The position numbers and the translations under genes were made by a program. Under the pieces are notes generated by a model. It had not been told where the DNA came from. It did no database searches and was given only the letters and a program-made list of their open reading frames with translations. Below, in pieces: positions 30,301 to 39,644 of a DNA stretch of 64,000 nucleotides. The number at the start of each line of letters is the position of its first letter. Position 1 is the first letter of the stretch. This stretch comes from Tetragenococcus koreensis (GTDB lineage: Bacteria; Bacillota; Bacilli; Lactobacillales; Enterococcaceae), in assembly GCF_003795145.1 (NCBI RefSeq), contig NZ_CP027786.1:2108001-2172000 (forward strand), given 5' to 3'.

Positions 30301-30882
30301 TTAATGCATACTCATAGACTTTTGGTCTTTTGGGATAAATACAGTTGGAAATACTTTTTCAAAAATCAACAAAATAACAATTGCAGCTAAAGCGGTCAGA
30401 AGTGCATTTGTGCCATTTATTACCAAGGAATAAATCACCGGTGACAAGCCCCACATTGCGTACTGTCCCCAAAAAATATACCCCGCTACAAAATGCCAGA
30501 AATAACGAGCAAACGTGCCCACTAGACAGGCACTAATAATAGCAAAGCGAGCTTGTCCGTGATTTTCCGCTTGAATCGATTTGTGTAATCTTGCTGCAAA
30601 AAAGCCAGCAAACCCCGCAAACGGGTAAGCTAAAATATATTCAATCAAAACTTGGGCAACACTTAAATAAATAACTTGACCTAAAGGAAAATGCAAAAAC
30701 CCCCAGATTAGCCCTGCAAGCATCGCAGGTTTCACTCCACGACGCAACGCATACACAGTTAAGGTAATTTGTCCTAACGATATAGAAAAGGTCGTTCCCA
30801 TACCTGTAGGTAAAAAAGAAAGCATAATACTTAATGCAGCAATGATCGTTCCTTCTATCCAAATTTTCGTATTTGAACGCAT
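30301..30882 (-). CDS. thiT: Thiamine ECF transporter S component ThiT
   Basis: 193 aa, six hydrophobic segments. Thiamine-pocket landmarks of ThiT: the GLIWGFLHFPLG region, EYILAYPFAGFAG, and RYFWHFVAGYIFWGQYA. Imports thiamine with the common EcfAA'T module. First gene behind the TPP riboswitch; RBS GGAGGAG. thiW follows after 19 bp. Confidence 0.95.
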   Translation of the reverse strand: MRSNTKIWIEGTIIAALSIMLSFLPTGMGTTFSISLGQITLTVYALRRGVKPAMLAGLIWGFLHFPLGQVIYLSVAQVLIEYILAYPFAGFAGFFAARLHKSIQAENHGQARFAIISACLVGTFARYFWHFVAGYIFWGQYAMWGLSPVIYSLVINGTNALLTALAAIVILLIFEKVFPTVFIPKDQKSMSMH

Positions 30883-30944
30883 AACAAAAAACTCCTCCTT
30901 TTAGAATCATTTCAATTCACAAAGGAGAAGTATATTTTACTTCA

Positions 30945-31042
30945 ACTCGTCACAATTCCTACGTTCGAATGATCGAAACAGGTACGAAGGGTTTAGAGAG
31001 TGTACTCAATCTCAGTCCATATGGACTCCCCTTTGCGAGCAG
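30945..31042 (-). ncRNA. TPP riboswitch (THI element)
   Basis: Minus-strand RNA shows the aptamer landmarks in order: GGGGAG, ACTGAGA (31010-31016), ACCCTTCGTACCTG and CGTAGGAA (near 30955). A downstream GAAGTA...TACTTC stem and the RBS GGAGGAG before thiT suggest control of translation or termination. It fits the thiamine operon thiT-thiW-thiM-thiE-thiD that follows. Confidence 0.95.
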
Positions 31043-31168
31043 ATTCTATTTAATTATTTACAAACACAGCATAACATATTTTTACAAAAAAACACAGTTA
31101 ACTCTTATTTAGGACTTGAAAACATCGTCACTTATTCAAATAAATCGTTTTAAATTCATTCAGTAAAA

Positions 31169-32038
31169 TTAATTTTCTTGGGTCGCTTTTTCCCCTTCTT
31201 CAGCATAACTTGTATCATTAACTGATTCTAATGAATAATTGCCGTCTTTATATTTAACAATACAGACACTTGCGTTGTCTAAACCATCTTCAGGAGCTTT
31301 AAAATCGTCAAATAAGGTGTCTAATAGCGCAGTAATACTAAGCCCATGTGAGGTAACCAAAACATTACCAGATCCGCTTTCTTGTGCTTCATCTGTTACA
31401 ATCTGATCCAAACTTTCCGTCAAACGATCAGTGATCGTTTCATAATCTTCTGCCGGCCAATTTACCCCTTCTTCAACACCTTCTTCTGCCATCTGTTCTT
31501 GATCTAATTCCGCTACACTATCAGCAAAAACTTCTGGATCCATATTCGCTTGAAATTCCTCTAAAGAAACCCCTTGCTTATCGGCAACATCTTGCCACAT
31601 TGAGTCATTTAGATCCCCTTCATAGGTACCAAAATTAAATTCTCGTAGCCCGCTATCTTTTTGTACTTGAAGATCTTTTGATTGCTCATTTTCTGCTAAA
31701 ATCAAATCCGCTGTCTGAATTGCACGACCACTATCACTGGAATAGACACCTTGAAATTCAATATCTTTTAACCCAATCCCGGCATCTGTAACCACTTCTT
31801 CTCCTGCTGGCGTTAATACTGCATCTGACCACCCTTGCACTCGATCAGTGGTATTTAACATGGTTTTCCCATGACGGACAAGATACAATGTCAATTCATT
31901 ATCATCTGAGGCTTGACTTGCCTCTGTAGTCTCTGTAGTTTGCGTTTGTTCTGCTTGTGTACTTTCTCCATTCTGACAACCTGATAATAGCATGACAAAT
32001 GATAATGCAATACTGCTCTTTATTAATAACTTCTTCAT
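31169..32038 (-). CDS. Secreted histidine-phosphatase-family lipoprotein
   Basis: 289 aa. Signal peptide with lipobox LLSGC, a Thr/Glu/Gln-rich linker to about residue 45, then a phosphoglycerate-mutase-like domain: LVRHGKTMLN (catalytic His), SSDSGRAIQTADLI, REFNFGTYEGD and the second His in VTSHGLSI. All catalytic residues are present. Predicted extracellular membrane-anchored phosphatase; substrate unknown. Acidic overall. Preceded by a long leader with a terminator hairpin. Confidence 0.85.
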   Translation of the reverse strand: MKKLLIKSSIALSFVMLLSGCQNGESTQAEQTQTTETTEASQASDDNELTLYLVRHGKTMLNTTDRVQGWSDAVLTPAGEEVVTDAGIGLKDIEFQGVYSSDSGRAIQTADLILAENEQSKDLQVQKDSGLREFNFGTYEGDLNDSMWQDVADKQGVSLEEFQANMDPEVFADSVAELDQEQMAEEGVEEGVNWPAEDYETITDRLTESLDQIVTDEAQESGSGNVLVTSHGLSITALLDTLFDDFKAPEDGLDNASVCIVKYKDGNYSLESVNDTSYAEEGEKATQEN

Positions 32039-32100
32039 TTTCTATTCCCCTATTCTTTTTTTATTTGCCAATAATGAAGACTTCCTTCCTCCTTTCCTGT

Positions 32101-32170
32101 AAAAAAATAAAAAAACCCACAATTAACCCTCAAATAGGGATAATCGTAGGTTATGCTCCTTACGGATAAC
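32101..32170 (-). ncRNA. Structured leader with intrinsic terminator upstream of the lipoprotein gene
   Basis: On the minus strand a small hairpin (GTTAT...ATAAC, 32150-32170, with CC-GTAA-GG inside, a GNRA-type loop) is followed by a strong stem CCTACGATTATCCCT / AGGGTTAATTGTGGG (32114-32152) and TTTTTTTATTTTTTT. The first hairpin shares bases with the terminator's 5' arm. Either an attenuator controlling the lipoprotein gene or simply the terminator of prs read through the intervening element. No known riboswitch class recognised. Confidence 0.5.
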
Positions 32171-32334
32171 ATTCCAGCTTCATTATTAACAATGTACGTT
32201 GAAAAGGCTATCATAATAAATAACGACTGTCAACCCAACTTTACAAAAGAACAAACTTCTAACCATTCTGATCGAGTAGTGAAAAAAGAAAAACATTGTT
32301 CATCCAACCAATAGGTAATTAATCAATACAAAAT

Positions 32335-32466
32335 GTTGTGACATAAGTCTTTTGGATAATAAAATATCCGAACCATAAGAGAGATTCCTCCTGCGATTAC
32401 TCGCCAAATTAAATCTCATCAAATATAGTTCGGATATTTTTGTCTTGGTTTTACTTATGTCACAGT
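32335..32466 (-). repeat. Palindromic dispersed element, copy 3 (132 bp)
   Basis: Terminal repeats GTTGTGACATAAGT (32335-32348) and ACTTATGTCACAGT (32453-32466); inner arms AAAATATCCGAACCAT and ATAGTTCGGATATTTT. Opposite orientation to copies 1 and 2; contains one CTCCTGCGATTACTCG core. Begins 20 bp after the prs stop. Shortest copy. Confidence 0.88.
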
Positions 32467-32486
32467 ACCTTTTTGCCTCTTTATTC

Positions 32487-33461
32487 TTACAAATTAACCT
32501 TTGATTCAAACAATGGGCTCACTGGTTTATTTTCATGGATTCGTTTGATTGCTTCAGCGATCAAATCGCAAACACTGATTTCATCAAGTTTATCAATTTT
32601 ACGTTCTTCTGGTAAATTAATAGAATCTGTTACTACTAAATGTTCAATCGCAGAATCAGAAATACGTTGTAATGCTGGTCCAGACAATACAGGGTGAGTA
32701 CAAGAAGCGTAAACGCTAGTAGCGCCAGCCTCTTTCAGCGCATTCGCTGCAAGGGTAATCGTACCAGCTGTATCAATCATATCATCAATAATCACGCAGG
32801 TTTTCCCTTCAACATCACCTATAATGTTCATTACTTCTGCCACATTTGCACGCGGTCGACGTTTATCAATAATCGCAATAGGCGCTTTTAAGAATTCTGC
32901 TAATTTACGTGCACGAGTTACACCCCCATGATCGGGTGATACAACAACTACGTCATCGCCCTTAATGCCACGATCAATGAAATAATTAGCAATTAATGGT
33001 GCACCCATCAAATGATCAACTGGAATGTCAAAAAATCCTTGAATCTGAGCAGCATGCAAATCTAATGTAACTAAACGATCAGCACCAGCTTTTTCGATCA
33101 TATTAGCCACTAGTTTAGCAGTAATTGGTTCGCGCGCGCGAGCTTTACGGTCTTGCCGAGCGTAACCATAATAAGGCATCACCACATTGATCGTTTTTGC
33201 ACTGGCACGTTTTAAGGCATCAATCATAATCAAGAGTTCCATCAAATTATCGTTGACTGGACTGCTGGTCGATTGAATAATGTATACATGCGCTCCCCGA
33301 ATACTTTCTTCGATGTTAACTTGGATCTCACCATCGCTAAATTGTTTAACCGTACACTTTCCTAATTCTACACCCACAGCTGCAGCAATTTTTTCCGCTA
33401 ATGGCTTATTTGAATTTAGCGCAAAAATCTTTAATCTTGGATCAAAATAATGATTGGACAT
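32487..33461 (-). CDS. prs: Ribose-phosphate pyrophosphokinase
   Basis: 324 aa. ATG at 33461 is chosen for GGAGGT 6 bp upstream. Catalytic flexible loop [14 protein letters not shown], ribose-5-phosphate/divalent metal site [11 protein letters not shown], regulatory [10 protein letters not shown] and PRPP-binding [12 protein letters not shown]. Makes PRPP for nucleotides, His and Trp. Cytosolic. Own promoter; a dispersed palindromic element lies on each side (after glmU and after prs itself). Confidence 0.97.
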   Translation of the reverse strand: MSNHYFDPRLKIFALNSNKPLAEKIAAAVGVELGKCTVKQFSDGEIQVNIEESIRGAHVYIIQSTSSPVNDNLMELLIMIDALKRASAKTINVVMPYYGYARQDRKARAREPITAKLVANMIEKAGADRLVTLDLHAAQIQGFFDIPVDHLMGAPLIANYFIDRGIKGDDVVVVSPDHGGVTRARKLAEFLKAPIAIIDKRRPRANVAEVMNIIGDVEGKTCVIIDDMIDTAGTITLAANALKEAGATSVYASCTHPVLSGPALQRISDSAIEHLVVTDSINLPEERKIDKLDEISVCDLIAEAIKRIHENKPVSPLFESKVNL

Positions 33462-33529
33462 GAGGACCTCCACTTTCTATACATTCCAACGAACCCTTTA
33501 TTCGTCTTAAATAGTTTGCTTACGTTGCT

Positions 33530-33558
33530 ATTATAATGTTTATAACTGGTTAAAACAA
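33530..33558 (-). promoter_or_regulatory. Promoter of prs
   Basis: Minus strand TTGTTT (33553-33558), 17-bp spacer, TATAAT (33530-33535). Start point would fall about 60 bp before the prs ATG. Nothing resembling a purine riboswitch or PurR box was recognised. Confidence 0.7.
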
Positions 33559-33610
33559 GGTATTAGCAGAAGATTCTTGCAGAGGAAAGTAAAAATAAAT
33601 AAAAAAAGGA

Positions 33611-33819
33611 GCTATGACGTAAGCCCTTTTGATAATAAAATATCCAAACTATAAGAGAGATTGCTCCTGCGATTACTCGTCGCACAAAACACTGCTCCTG
33701 CGATTACTCGTCGCACAAAACACTGCTCCTGCGATTACTCGTCGCAAATCCACAACGATTAGCAAATTTCAATAAATATAGTTCGGATATTTTTAAATTG
33801 TTTTCGCTTATATCACAGC
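33611..33819 (-). repeat. Palindromic dispersed element, copy 4 (209 bp) with three 31-bp tandem units
   Basis: Terminal repeats GCTATGACGTAAGC (33611-33624) and GCTTATATCACAGC (33806-33819); inner arms AAAATATCCAAACTAT and ATAGTTCGGATATTTT. Orientation as copies 3 and 5. Begins 12 bp after the glmU stop; on the glmU strand it ends in CTCCTTTTTTT, a good terminator tail. Longest copy because of the internal tandem repeat. Confidence 0.9.
33663..33746. repeat. 31-bp tandem repeat inside element copy 4
   Basis: Units start at 33663, 33694 and 33725, each beginning GCTCCTGCGATTACTCGTCG; the first two are identical over 31 bp and the third stops after 22 bp. Copy 5 has two such units (38497, 38528) and copy 3 a single, shorter core, so unit number varies between copies. 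Confidence 0.95.
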
Positions 33820-33831
33820 CCCTTTTTATTA

Positions 33832-35205
33832 TTATTGTAAAAAGGGTAACCTTTTAGCATAGCCTTCTTTGTTTACTTGTCGAGCACGAGCAATCGCCAT
33901 ATCATTTTCAAAAACATCGTCTGTAATTGTTGAACCTGCAGCTAGACAAGTATTACTAGCGATATTTACTGGTCCAATCAGATTCACTGCTGAGCCAATA
34001 AAACTATGATCGCCGACCGTTGTATGATGCTTATTTTTACCATCATAATTGACAAAGACAGTTCCACAGCCAACGTTAATTTCTTTACCTAATGTAGCAT
34101 CGCCCACATAGGTTAAATGACCAACTTTAGTCTTTTCGCCAATCACAGCATTTTTTATTTCAACAAAGTTACCAACATGTGCTTGCTGATGAACTTCAGC
34201 TTTAGGACGTAAATGAGCGTAAGGGCCCACATCTGCTCCTGAACGAACAATGCTTTCTTCAACAGTAGAAGTTTTCACGACGACATTATCTTCAATCACG
34301 CTATCAGTAATTTGTGAGTTCTGGGTAATCATGCAATTTTCGCCAATCGTTGTTTTACCCTTTAATGCAACGCCGGGTTCTATCACGGTTTCTGCACCAA
34401 TTTTTACTTCCTCATCAATATAAGAAGTATTTGGATCAATAAATGACACACCGTTACGCATGTGTTTGCGATTAATTCGTTTACGCATGATTTCATTTGC
34501 TTGCGCTAGCGCGACTCGATCATTAACACCAATAGATTCCTCAAAATCATTGGTTTGATAAGCAGCAACTATATGGCCGTTATCTTTTAAAATTTCGATA
34601 ATGTCTGTCAAATAATATTCTCCTTGGGCATTATCAGTCGTGATATTATCTAATGCTTCAAACAAAAGTTCGTTATCAAAACAATAGGTTCCCGTGTTAA
34701 TTTCTTTCACTTGCGCTTCTTCAGGAGAGGCGTCTTTTTGTTCAACAATTTTATCTACAATTCCCACGCGATCACGTAAAATTCGACCGTAGCCGTTTGG
34801 ATCGTCAGCTTGGGCAGTTAAAATCGTTGCTGAAGCATTTTTACCTTGGTGATATTCAAATAATTGATCCAAAGTCTCACTAGTTAAAAGTGGCGTATCG
34901 CCACTAATTACCAAGGTTGTTCCTTTTTTTTCTTTTAAAAAATCAGCAGCTTGCATAACTGCATGCCCTGTACCTAACTGTTCAGCTTGCAATGCATATG
35001 CGCTCCGTGCACCAAGTTGAGCTTTTACTTCATCAGCGCCATGACCAACAATTGTTACAACTTCACGCGGTTTAACTTCTTCGACACGATTCATAATATG
35101 TTCGACCATTGGCTTACCGCAAACTGGATGTAATACTTTATATAGCTTTGATTTCATTCGCGTCCCTTTACCAGCAGCTAGTATAATTGCGTAACGTTCG
35201 TCCAC
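33832..35205 (-). CDS. glmU: Bifunctional UDP-GlcNAc pyrophosphorylase / GlcN-1-P acetyltransferase
   Basis: 457 aa from GTG at 35205 (GGAG 8 bp upstream), matching the usual length; the longer frame adds an unrelated stretch. N-terminal uridyltransferase with [13 protein letters not shown] and substrate residues GTGHAV; C-terminal left-handed beta-helix of hexapeptide repeats ([16 protein letters not shown]) with the acetyl-CoA site. Makes UDP-GlcNAc for wall precursors. Second-last of the purR-ndk-glmU row. Confidence 0.96.
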   Translation of the reverse strand: MDERYAIILAAGKGTRMKSKLYKVLHPVCGKPMVEHIMNRVEEVKPREVVTIVGHGADEVKAQLGARSAYALQAEQLGTGHAVMQAADFLKEKKGTTLVISGDTPLLTSETLDQLFEYHQGKNASATILTAQADDPNGYGRILRDRVGIVDKIVEQKDASPEEAQVKEINTGTYCFDNELLFEALDNITTDNAQGEYYLTDIIEILKDNGHIVAAYQTNDFEESIGVNDRVALAQANEIMRKRINRKHMRNGVSFIDPNTSYIDEEVKIGAETVIEPGVALKGKTTIGENCMITQNSQITDSVIEDNVVVKTSTVEESIVRSGADVGPYAHLRPKAEVHQQAHVGNFVEIKNAVIGEKTKVGHLTYVGDATLGKEINVGCGTVFVNYDGKNKHHTTVGDHSFIGSAVNLIGPVNIASNTCLAAGSTITDDVFENDMAIARARQVNKEGYAKRLPFLQ

Positions 35206-35304
35206 CTGTCTCACTCCATTTTTAATTTTTGCTTGTTTAAGTGTAGCCCACTTGTTTGGACTTTTCAACCAATGAGACAAAATTATAGGTAGACCAATTT
35301 TTAA

Positions 35305-35706
35305 TCAGCCGAAAAAGCGAGTGATCTCTTCGGCAGCTGAATCTACTGAATCCGAAGCATGAATCAGATTTCTTGTCTTATCCATGCCCAGGTCTCCTCG
35401 TAATGTGCCCATTTCTGCTTCCATAGGATCAGTTGCCCCTACAATTTTTCTAGTCTGTAAAACGGCATTATCTCCTTTAAGTACCAACAATAACACCGGA
35501 CCTTCTGTCATGTACGAGACAAGACGAGGAAAAAAAGGCTGCTCTACCAATTGATGATAATGTTCACGCAGTTGCGTTTGCGTCAGTGTCTCTTTTTTAA
35601 TCGAAGAAATTTGCAGCTGTTTATCTTCAAAACGTTGGATGATACGGCCAACCAAGCGACGAGATAAGCCGTCAGGTTTTATAATTACTAAGGTTTGTTC
35701 CGCCAT
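35305..35706 (-). CDS. ndk: Nucleoside-diphosphate kinase
   Basis: 133 aa, slightly short for the family. LVIIKPDGLSRRLVGRII at the N-terminus, catalytic His116 in NLIHASDS. Note MGTLRGDLGMDKTRN in place of the commoner GTIRGDFG...GRN; still compatible with function. Balances NTP pools. Lies between purR and glmU, 99 bp before glmU. Confidence 0.94.
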   Translation of the reverse strand: MAEQTLVIIKPDGLSRRLVGRIIQRFEDKQLQISSIKKETLTQTQLREHYHQLVEQPFFPRLVSYMTEGPVLLLVLKGDNAVLQTRKIVGATDPMEAEMGTLRGDLGMDKTRNLIHASDSVDSAAEEITRFFG

Positions 35707-35759
35707 TAAATTACGCTCCTAATATTTTATTTCATAACCAGGTTTACCATTACATCTTT

Positions 35760-36578
35760 TTAGTCATCAAAGTAATTACCAGGAATTACTTTGATTGTTT
35801 TCGTCTGTGTATCCACATCTTTGACATACAGCAGCGAATCGTAATCAGTGACCGCTCGTTTTCCTTTAAAATTAGCTTCGGCAAAGACACTAACGCCCAC
35901 CAGTTTAGCATCAAATTCATCGATCAAGCCTTGCATTCCATTGATCGTTCCGCCGCCTTTCATAAAGTCGTCAACCACTAACACACGTGAACCTCGTGCC
36001 AAACTACGCTTAGATAACTCCATTTTTTCAATTCGTTCTGAAGACCCAGAAACATAGTTGACACTAACTGTTGATCCTTCGGTAATTTTTGAATCTCTAC
36101 GTACAATTACAAATGGAGCATTTAAATAATAGGATACAGCTTGAGCAATTGGCACGCCTTTGGTCGCCACTGTCATCACAGCATCCACTTTTTCGTTCAC
36201 ATACTTTGAAGCGATAATTCGCCCAACTTGCCGCAGCAACTGGGGTTGTCCTAATAAATCGGTCAAATAAACATAGCCACCTGGTAGCAAACGATCCTGC
36301 TCAGATAAACGTTCAGCTAACGCATCAATATATTCTTTGGCTTCTTTTTTTTCAATGACTGGAACAAAAACCACGCCCCCAGAAGCACCTGGAATAGTTT
36401 CTAAAATACCTGTTCCTCTATCTTTAAATGTTTTTTTTGCGATCGTTAAATCTTCGCTAATTGATGATTTTGCTGATTCATAACGTTTGGAAAAAAACGT
36501 TAGCGGAATTAATTCATGGGGATGTTCCAACAAATAATGCGTCATGTCAATCAATCGTTCACTGCGACGAACCTTCAC
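35760..36578 (-). CDS. purR: Pur operon repressor PurR
   Basis: 272 aa; GTG start with AAGGAG upstream. N-terminal winged helix (MKVRRSERLIDMTHYLLEHP), then a phosphoribosyltransferase-like domain with the PRPP-binding VLVVDDFMKGGGTINGM. PRPP relieves repression of purine genes. The characteristic Bacillus-type PurR, unlike the LacI-type one of proteobacteria. The gene order purR-ndk-glmU-prs is common to enterococci apart from ndk. Confidence 0.95.
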   Translation of the reverse strand: MKVRRSERLIDMTHYLLEHPHELIPLTFFSKRYESAKSSISEDLTIAKKTFKDRGTGILETIPGASGGVVFVPVIEKKEAKEYIDALAERLSEQDRLLPGGYVYLTDLLGQPQLLRQVGRIIASKYVNEKVDAVMTVATKGVPIAQAVSYYLNAPFVIVRRDSKITEGSTVSVNYVSGSSERIEKMELSKRSLARGSRVLVVDDFMKGGGTINGMQGLIDEFDAKLVGVSVFAEANFKGKRAVTDYDSLLYVKDVDTQTKTIKVIPGNYFDD

Positions 36579-36691
36579 ACCCTTCAGCTCCTTTTTTTAG
36601 TTTAGTCTTTTTAATTATAAAGGTTTTTCTAAATTTACGCGAGTATTTTTTGCGTTTTTCTAAAAATTGTTCGTCATTTGTATAAATCAAT

Positions 36692-36728
36692 TAAAAAAAC
36701 AACAGAAAACCTTCGTTTCCTGTTATTT
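36692..36728 (-). terminator. Terminator of the zinc ABC pair
   Basis: AACAGGAAA pairs with TTTTCTGTT around CGAAGG on the minus strand, followed by TTTTTTTAAT; starts next to the permease stop. Confidence 0.8.
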
Positions 36729-36733
36729 TCTCA

Positions 36734-37573
36734 TTAATTTTCTGCTTTTGTTCGTTGCTTCCGTTGAAATAGCATATAGACCTTTTTGAACACATTCACC
36801 ACTAGAAATAACGCAATAAATACTAAGGTAATCGTAGCTCCTGGTGGTGTGTCAATATAAAACGAGCTGATCAAACCGCTCGACATTCCTATAAGTCCAA
36901 TTAAAATACTGATCAAAATCACTGCGTTAAAACTTTTTCCTAAACGCATACTAATAGCGGCCGGCAAAACCATGATGGCCGAAATTAATAACGCTCCTGC
37001 GATCGGAATCATAATAGCAATTGCTACACCAGTCAACACATTAAACAGCATAGACATCCAATGAATTGGTAAGCCATCAACGTGAGCAGTTTCCTCGTCA
37101 AAGGTTAAAACATACATCGGTCGCTTGAATAAAAGAAACAATAGCAATGTTAAAGCAAATAATATACCTAAAAATATAACTTGCGGCTGCGTAATCGTCA
37201 CAATAGAACCAAACAAATAGGATTGAATACTAGCAGAAGAGTTTCCCCCGGTAATGTTCATCAGTACAAGCGCGACTGCCAGGCCGCCTGCCATTAAAAT
37301 TGCAATCGAAATTTCTGAGTATCCGCTGTAGATCATCCGCAAGTATTCTAATAAAACAGCGGCAATGACTACCACAATCATAGTGGTAAATGTGGGGTTC
37401 AAATTAAGAAAAAAGCCCAAAGCTACTCCGGCTAATGATACATGAGATAAGGTATCAGCCATAAGCGATTGTCGGCGAATCACTAAAAAAACGCCTAACA
37501 TGGGAGCAATTCCGGCAATAAAAAGAGCCGCTAAGAAAGCTCTTCTCATGAACTCATATGAAAGCAGCGCCAT
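36734..37573 (-). CDS. znuB: Zinc/manganese-type ABC transporter permease
   Basis: 279 aa with eight or so hydrophobic helices of the ABC-3 family: [43 protein letters not shown] at the start, [15 protein letters not shown], and [12 protein letters not shown]. Overlaps the ATPase gene end by 28 bp. Zinc is the more likely metal, by the ATPase sequence and the Zur-like site upstream. No substrate-binding lipoprotein is adjacent; it must be encoded elsewhere. Confidence 0.9.
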   Translation of the reverse strand: MALLSYEFMRRAFLAALFIAGIAPMLGVFLVIRRQSLMADTLSHVSLAGVALGFFLNLNPTFTTMIVVVIAAVLLEYLRMIYSGYSEISIAILMAGGLAVALVLMNITGGNSSASIQSYLFGSIVTITQPQVIFLGILFALTLLLFLLFKRPMYVLTFDEETAHVDGLPIHWMSMLFNVLTGVAIAIMIPIAGALLISAIMVLPAAISMRLGKSFNAVILISILIGLIGMSSGLISSFYIDTPPGATITLVFIALFLVVNVFKKVYMLFQRKQRTKAEN

Positions 37574-38226
37574 TGAGTCCCCTCCTTTCGTACTAAATGA
37601 ATCTGACGTTCAGCATATTCTTTAATGTCTTCATGGTCATGAGTGATCATAAGAACGCCCTTATCGTGTTCATGGGCGCTATGTCGCAATAATCGATAAA
37701 AGTTCGCGCGAGACTCCTCATCCATCCCATTGGTCGGTTCATCCAAAATAAAAAGATCAGGATCCGTAGCAAAAACCCGGGCTAAACTAATCCGTTGCTT
37801 TTGTCCTCCCGATAATTCACCAATCCGTCTATGTCGCATATCCCACATACCAACAGCTTCTAGTGCCTTTTGTACATGATCACGGTCTAATGCAGTAAAC
37901 CGTTTGAACCAACGGCCTTTAGGATAACGGCCAGAACTAACTAACTCATAAACAGTACTAGGAAATCCTACGTTAAACGAAGCAATTAATTGTGGAATAT
38001 AGCCAATACTAAGTTTTTCACCTTCATTATTCTTATCCGAAATATAGATACTACCTGATTCAGGCTTTAATAACCCTAAAGTTGCTTTAACCAAAGTTGA
38101 TTTGGCTGCGCCATTTTCGCCGGTTAAAGTAACAAATTCGCCATCACTCACATGATAATTAATATCTTCCAAAACAGGTTCTTCATCATAGTAAAAAGTA
38201 AGATTTTTCACTTCGATATAACGCAC
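37546..38226 (-). CDS. znuC: Zinc/manganese-type ABC transporter ATP-binding protein
   Basis: 226 aa. Walker [10 protein letters not shown] (Ala where many ABC proteins have Gly-x-Gly, typical for this family), signature LSGGQKQR, Walker B LFILDEPT, switch His in [12 protein letters not shown] at 38226 is in frame and 6 bp after GGAGGG; an ATG two bases earlier is out of frame. Energises the permease encoded next, with overlap. Likely zinc-regulated (see 38340). Confidence 0.9.
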   Translation of the reverse strand: MRYIEVKNLTFYYDEEPVLEDINYHVSDGEFVTLTGENGAAKSTLVKATLGLLKPESGSIYISDKNNEGEKLSIGYIPQLIASFNVGFPSTVYELVSSGRYPKGRWFKRFTALDRDHVQKALEAVGMWDMRHRRIGELSGGQKQRISLARVFATDPDLFILDEPTNGMDEESRANFYRLLRHSAHEHDKGVLMITHDHEDIKEYAERQIHLVRKEGTQWRCFHMSS

Positions 38227-38339
38227 ATGTTTCCCTCCTTATTGCTTGCTGACTTTCTTGCTGTACCTAGGTAAAACTATGTACTCTAAAAATTGAGTCC
38301 TATAAGAATACCCAACACTTCTGTATTTTGATTTTCGAC

Positions 38340-38360
38340 AAAACGTATCCGTTACGATTT
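38340..38360. promoter_or_regulatory. Candidate Zur box upstream of znuC-znuB
   Basis: On the minus strand the 21 bp begins AAATCGTAAC and ends TACGTTTT; it agrees with the Bacillus-type Zur palindrome (AAATCGTAAT half-sites) at about 16 of 20 informative positions. About 110 bp upstream of znuC. Promoter boxes near it are not clear, so the call is tentative. Confidence 0.5.
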
Positions 38361-38443
38361 ATTGACAAAGCTTAATGTATCAAATCTTTCAGCTTTCGTC
38401 AAGAAAAATAGGAATATCTAATCAACCTTAACGACATAAAAAA

Positions 38444-38622
38444 ACTATGACATAAGCCCTTTTGATAATAAAATATCCGAACCATAAAGAGAGGTTGCTC
38501 CTGCGATTACTCGTCGCACAAAACACTGCTCCTGCGGTTACTCGTCGCAAATCCACAATGATTAGCAAATCTCAATAAATATAGTTCGGATATTTTTGAC
38601 TTGTTTTTTCTTATGTCACAGT
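38444..38622 (-). repeat. Palindromic dispersed element, copy 5 (179 bp) with two 31-bp units
   Basis: Terminal repeats ACTATGACATAAGC (38444-38457) and TCTTATGTCACAGT (38609-38622); inner arms AAAATATCCGAACCAT and ATAGTTCGGATATTTT. The 31-bp unit starts at 38497 and 38528. Begins 10 bp after the ispE stop; on the ispE strand it ends in TTTTTTT. Confidence 0.9.
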
Positions 38623-38632
38623 CCTTATGTCA

Positions 38633-39484
38633 TTAATTTAATGTTCGTACCATATATACTTCATCACAAAAGCCTTTTACCGCATTTACAATCCGCTTCG
38701 CACGACTTTGCTTTTGACATAAAGCAAATACAGTAGGACCGCTACCGCTCATTAAAGCAGCATCAGCACCATACTTGATCATACGTGTTTTGATCTGTTG
38801 GATCACCTGATGTTTAGGAATAGTTACGTCTTCTAAACTATTTCCCATATAATACAACATCTCTTGATAATCTTGCTTTAAAATTGCTGCAGCTAGATTC
38901 TTCATATCAGGATGTGTGATACGTGTCATATCCACTTGTTGAAAAATTTTCCTAGTTGAAACACTCATACGCGGCTTAACTAAAATAACCCAACAAGGGG
39001 GCATCGGCCTCAATTCTTTAACAATTTCACCCTTACCAGCAATAAATGAAGTAGTGCCATATAGACAATAAGGAACATCTGTGCCAACGTGCATACCAAT
39101 ATCAATCATTTCTTCCATCGAAAGATTTAGTGACCATAAGCGATTTAAACCACGCAAAGTAGCAGCACAGTCTGTACTACCACCACCAAGTCCTGCCGCA
39201 ACTGGAATATTTTTTTGAATAGTAATTTTGATTCCTTCAGTAACATCGTAGCGTTTTTTTATAATAGCGGCTGCTTGGTAAACGTTATTGCGATGATCAA
39301 TCGGTAAAAAAGCTTTATTGGATTCAATAACAATTTGATCTTCAGGCAGGCGCTCAAAACTTAAATGGTCAGCCAAATCAACACTTGACATGACCATTTC
39401 TAACTCGTGATAGCCGTCTTCTCTTTTATGCAGCACATCTAAGCCTAAATTGATTTTTGCCGGTGCTTTTTCAATTATTTCCAT
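38633..39484 (-). CDS. ispE: 4-diphosphocytidyl-2-C-methyl-D-erythritol kinase
   Basis: 283 aa from ATG at 39484 (GGGTGG 5 bp upstream), the normal length; the longer frame is not supported. GHMP kinase: KAPAKINLGLDV, the ATP-binding PVAAGLGGGSTD, MSGSGPTVFAL near the C-terminus. Step of the MEP isoprenoid pathway, although enterococci generally make IPP by mevalonate; the gene is often kept. Own unit. Confidence 0.94.
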   Translation of the reverse strand: MEIIEKAPAKINLGLDVLHKREDGYHELEMVMSSVDLADHLSFERLPEDQIVIESNKAFLPIDHRNNVYQAAAIIKKRYDVTEGIKITIQKNIPVAAGLGGGSTDCAATLRGLNRLWSLNLSMEEMIDIGMHVGTDVPYCLYGTTSFIAGKGEIVKELRPMPPCWVILVKPRMSVSTRKIFQQVDMTRITHPDMKNLAAAILKQDYQEMLYYMGNSLEDVTIPKHQVIQQIKTRMIKYGADAALMSGSGPTVFALCQKQSRAKRIVNAVKGFCDEVYMVRTLN

Positions 39485-39580
39485 GTTTTCCACCCATTCG
39501 AAATAGTCATGTTGTATTTTATCATAGCAGATTTTCCTTGTATAGATACAAGTGACGGTTTTAAAACAAACACAAGAAAA

Positions 39581-39616
39581 GCGCAAAAAACAACGACTAA
39601 TCGCTGCTTTTTACGC
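39581..39616 (-). terminator. Terminator of treP
   Basis: GCGTAAAAAGCAGCGA pairs with TCGTTGTTTTTTGCGC on the minus strand across a 4-nt loop. The T-run lies inside the distal arm, so the inner stem GCAGCGA/TCGTTGT acts as the terminator stem. Confidence 0.75.
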
Positions 39617-39644
39617 AAGTTAAAGGCAAATCTTCGTGCGACTC

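Noticed and set aside
33663-33746. 31-bp direct repeats as a CRISPR array
   Set aside because: Units abut without spacers, number only three, lie inside a palindromic element, and there are no cas genes.
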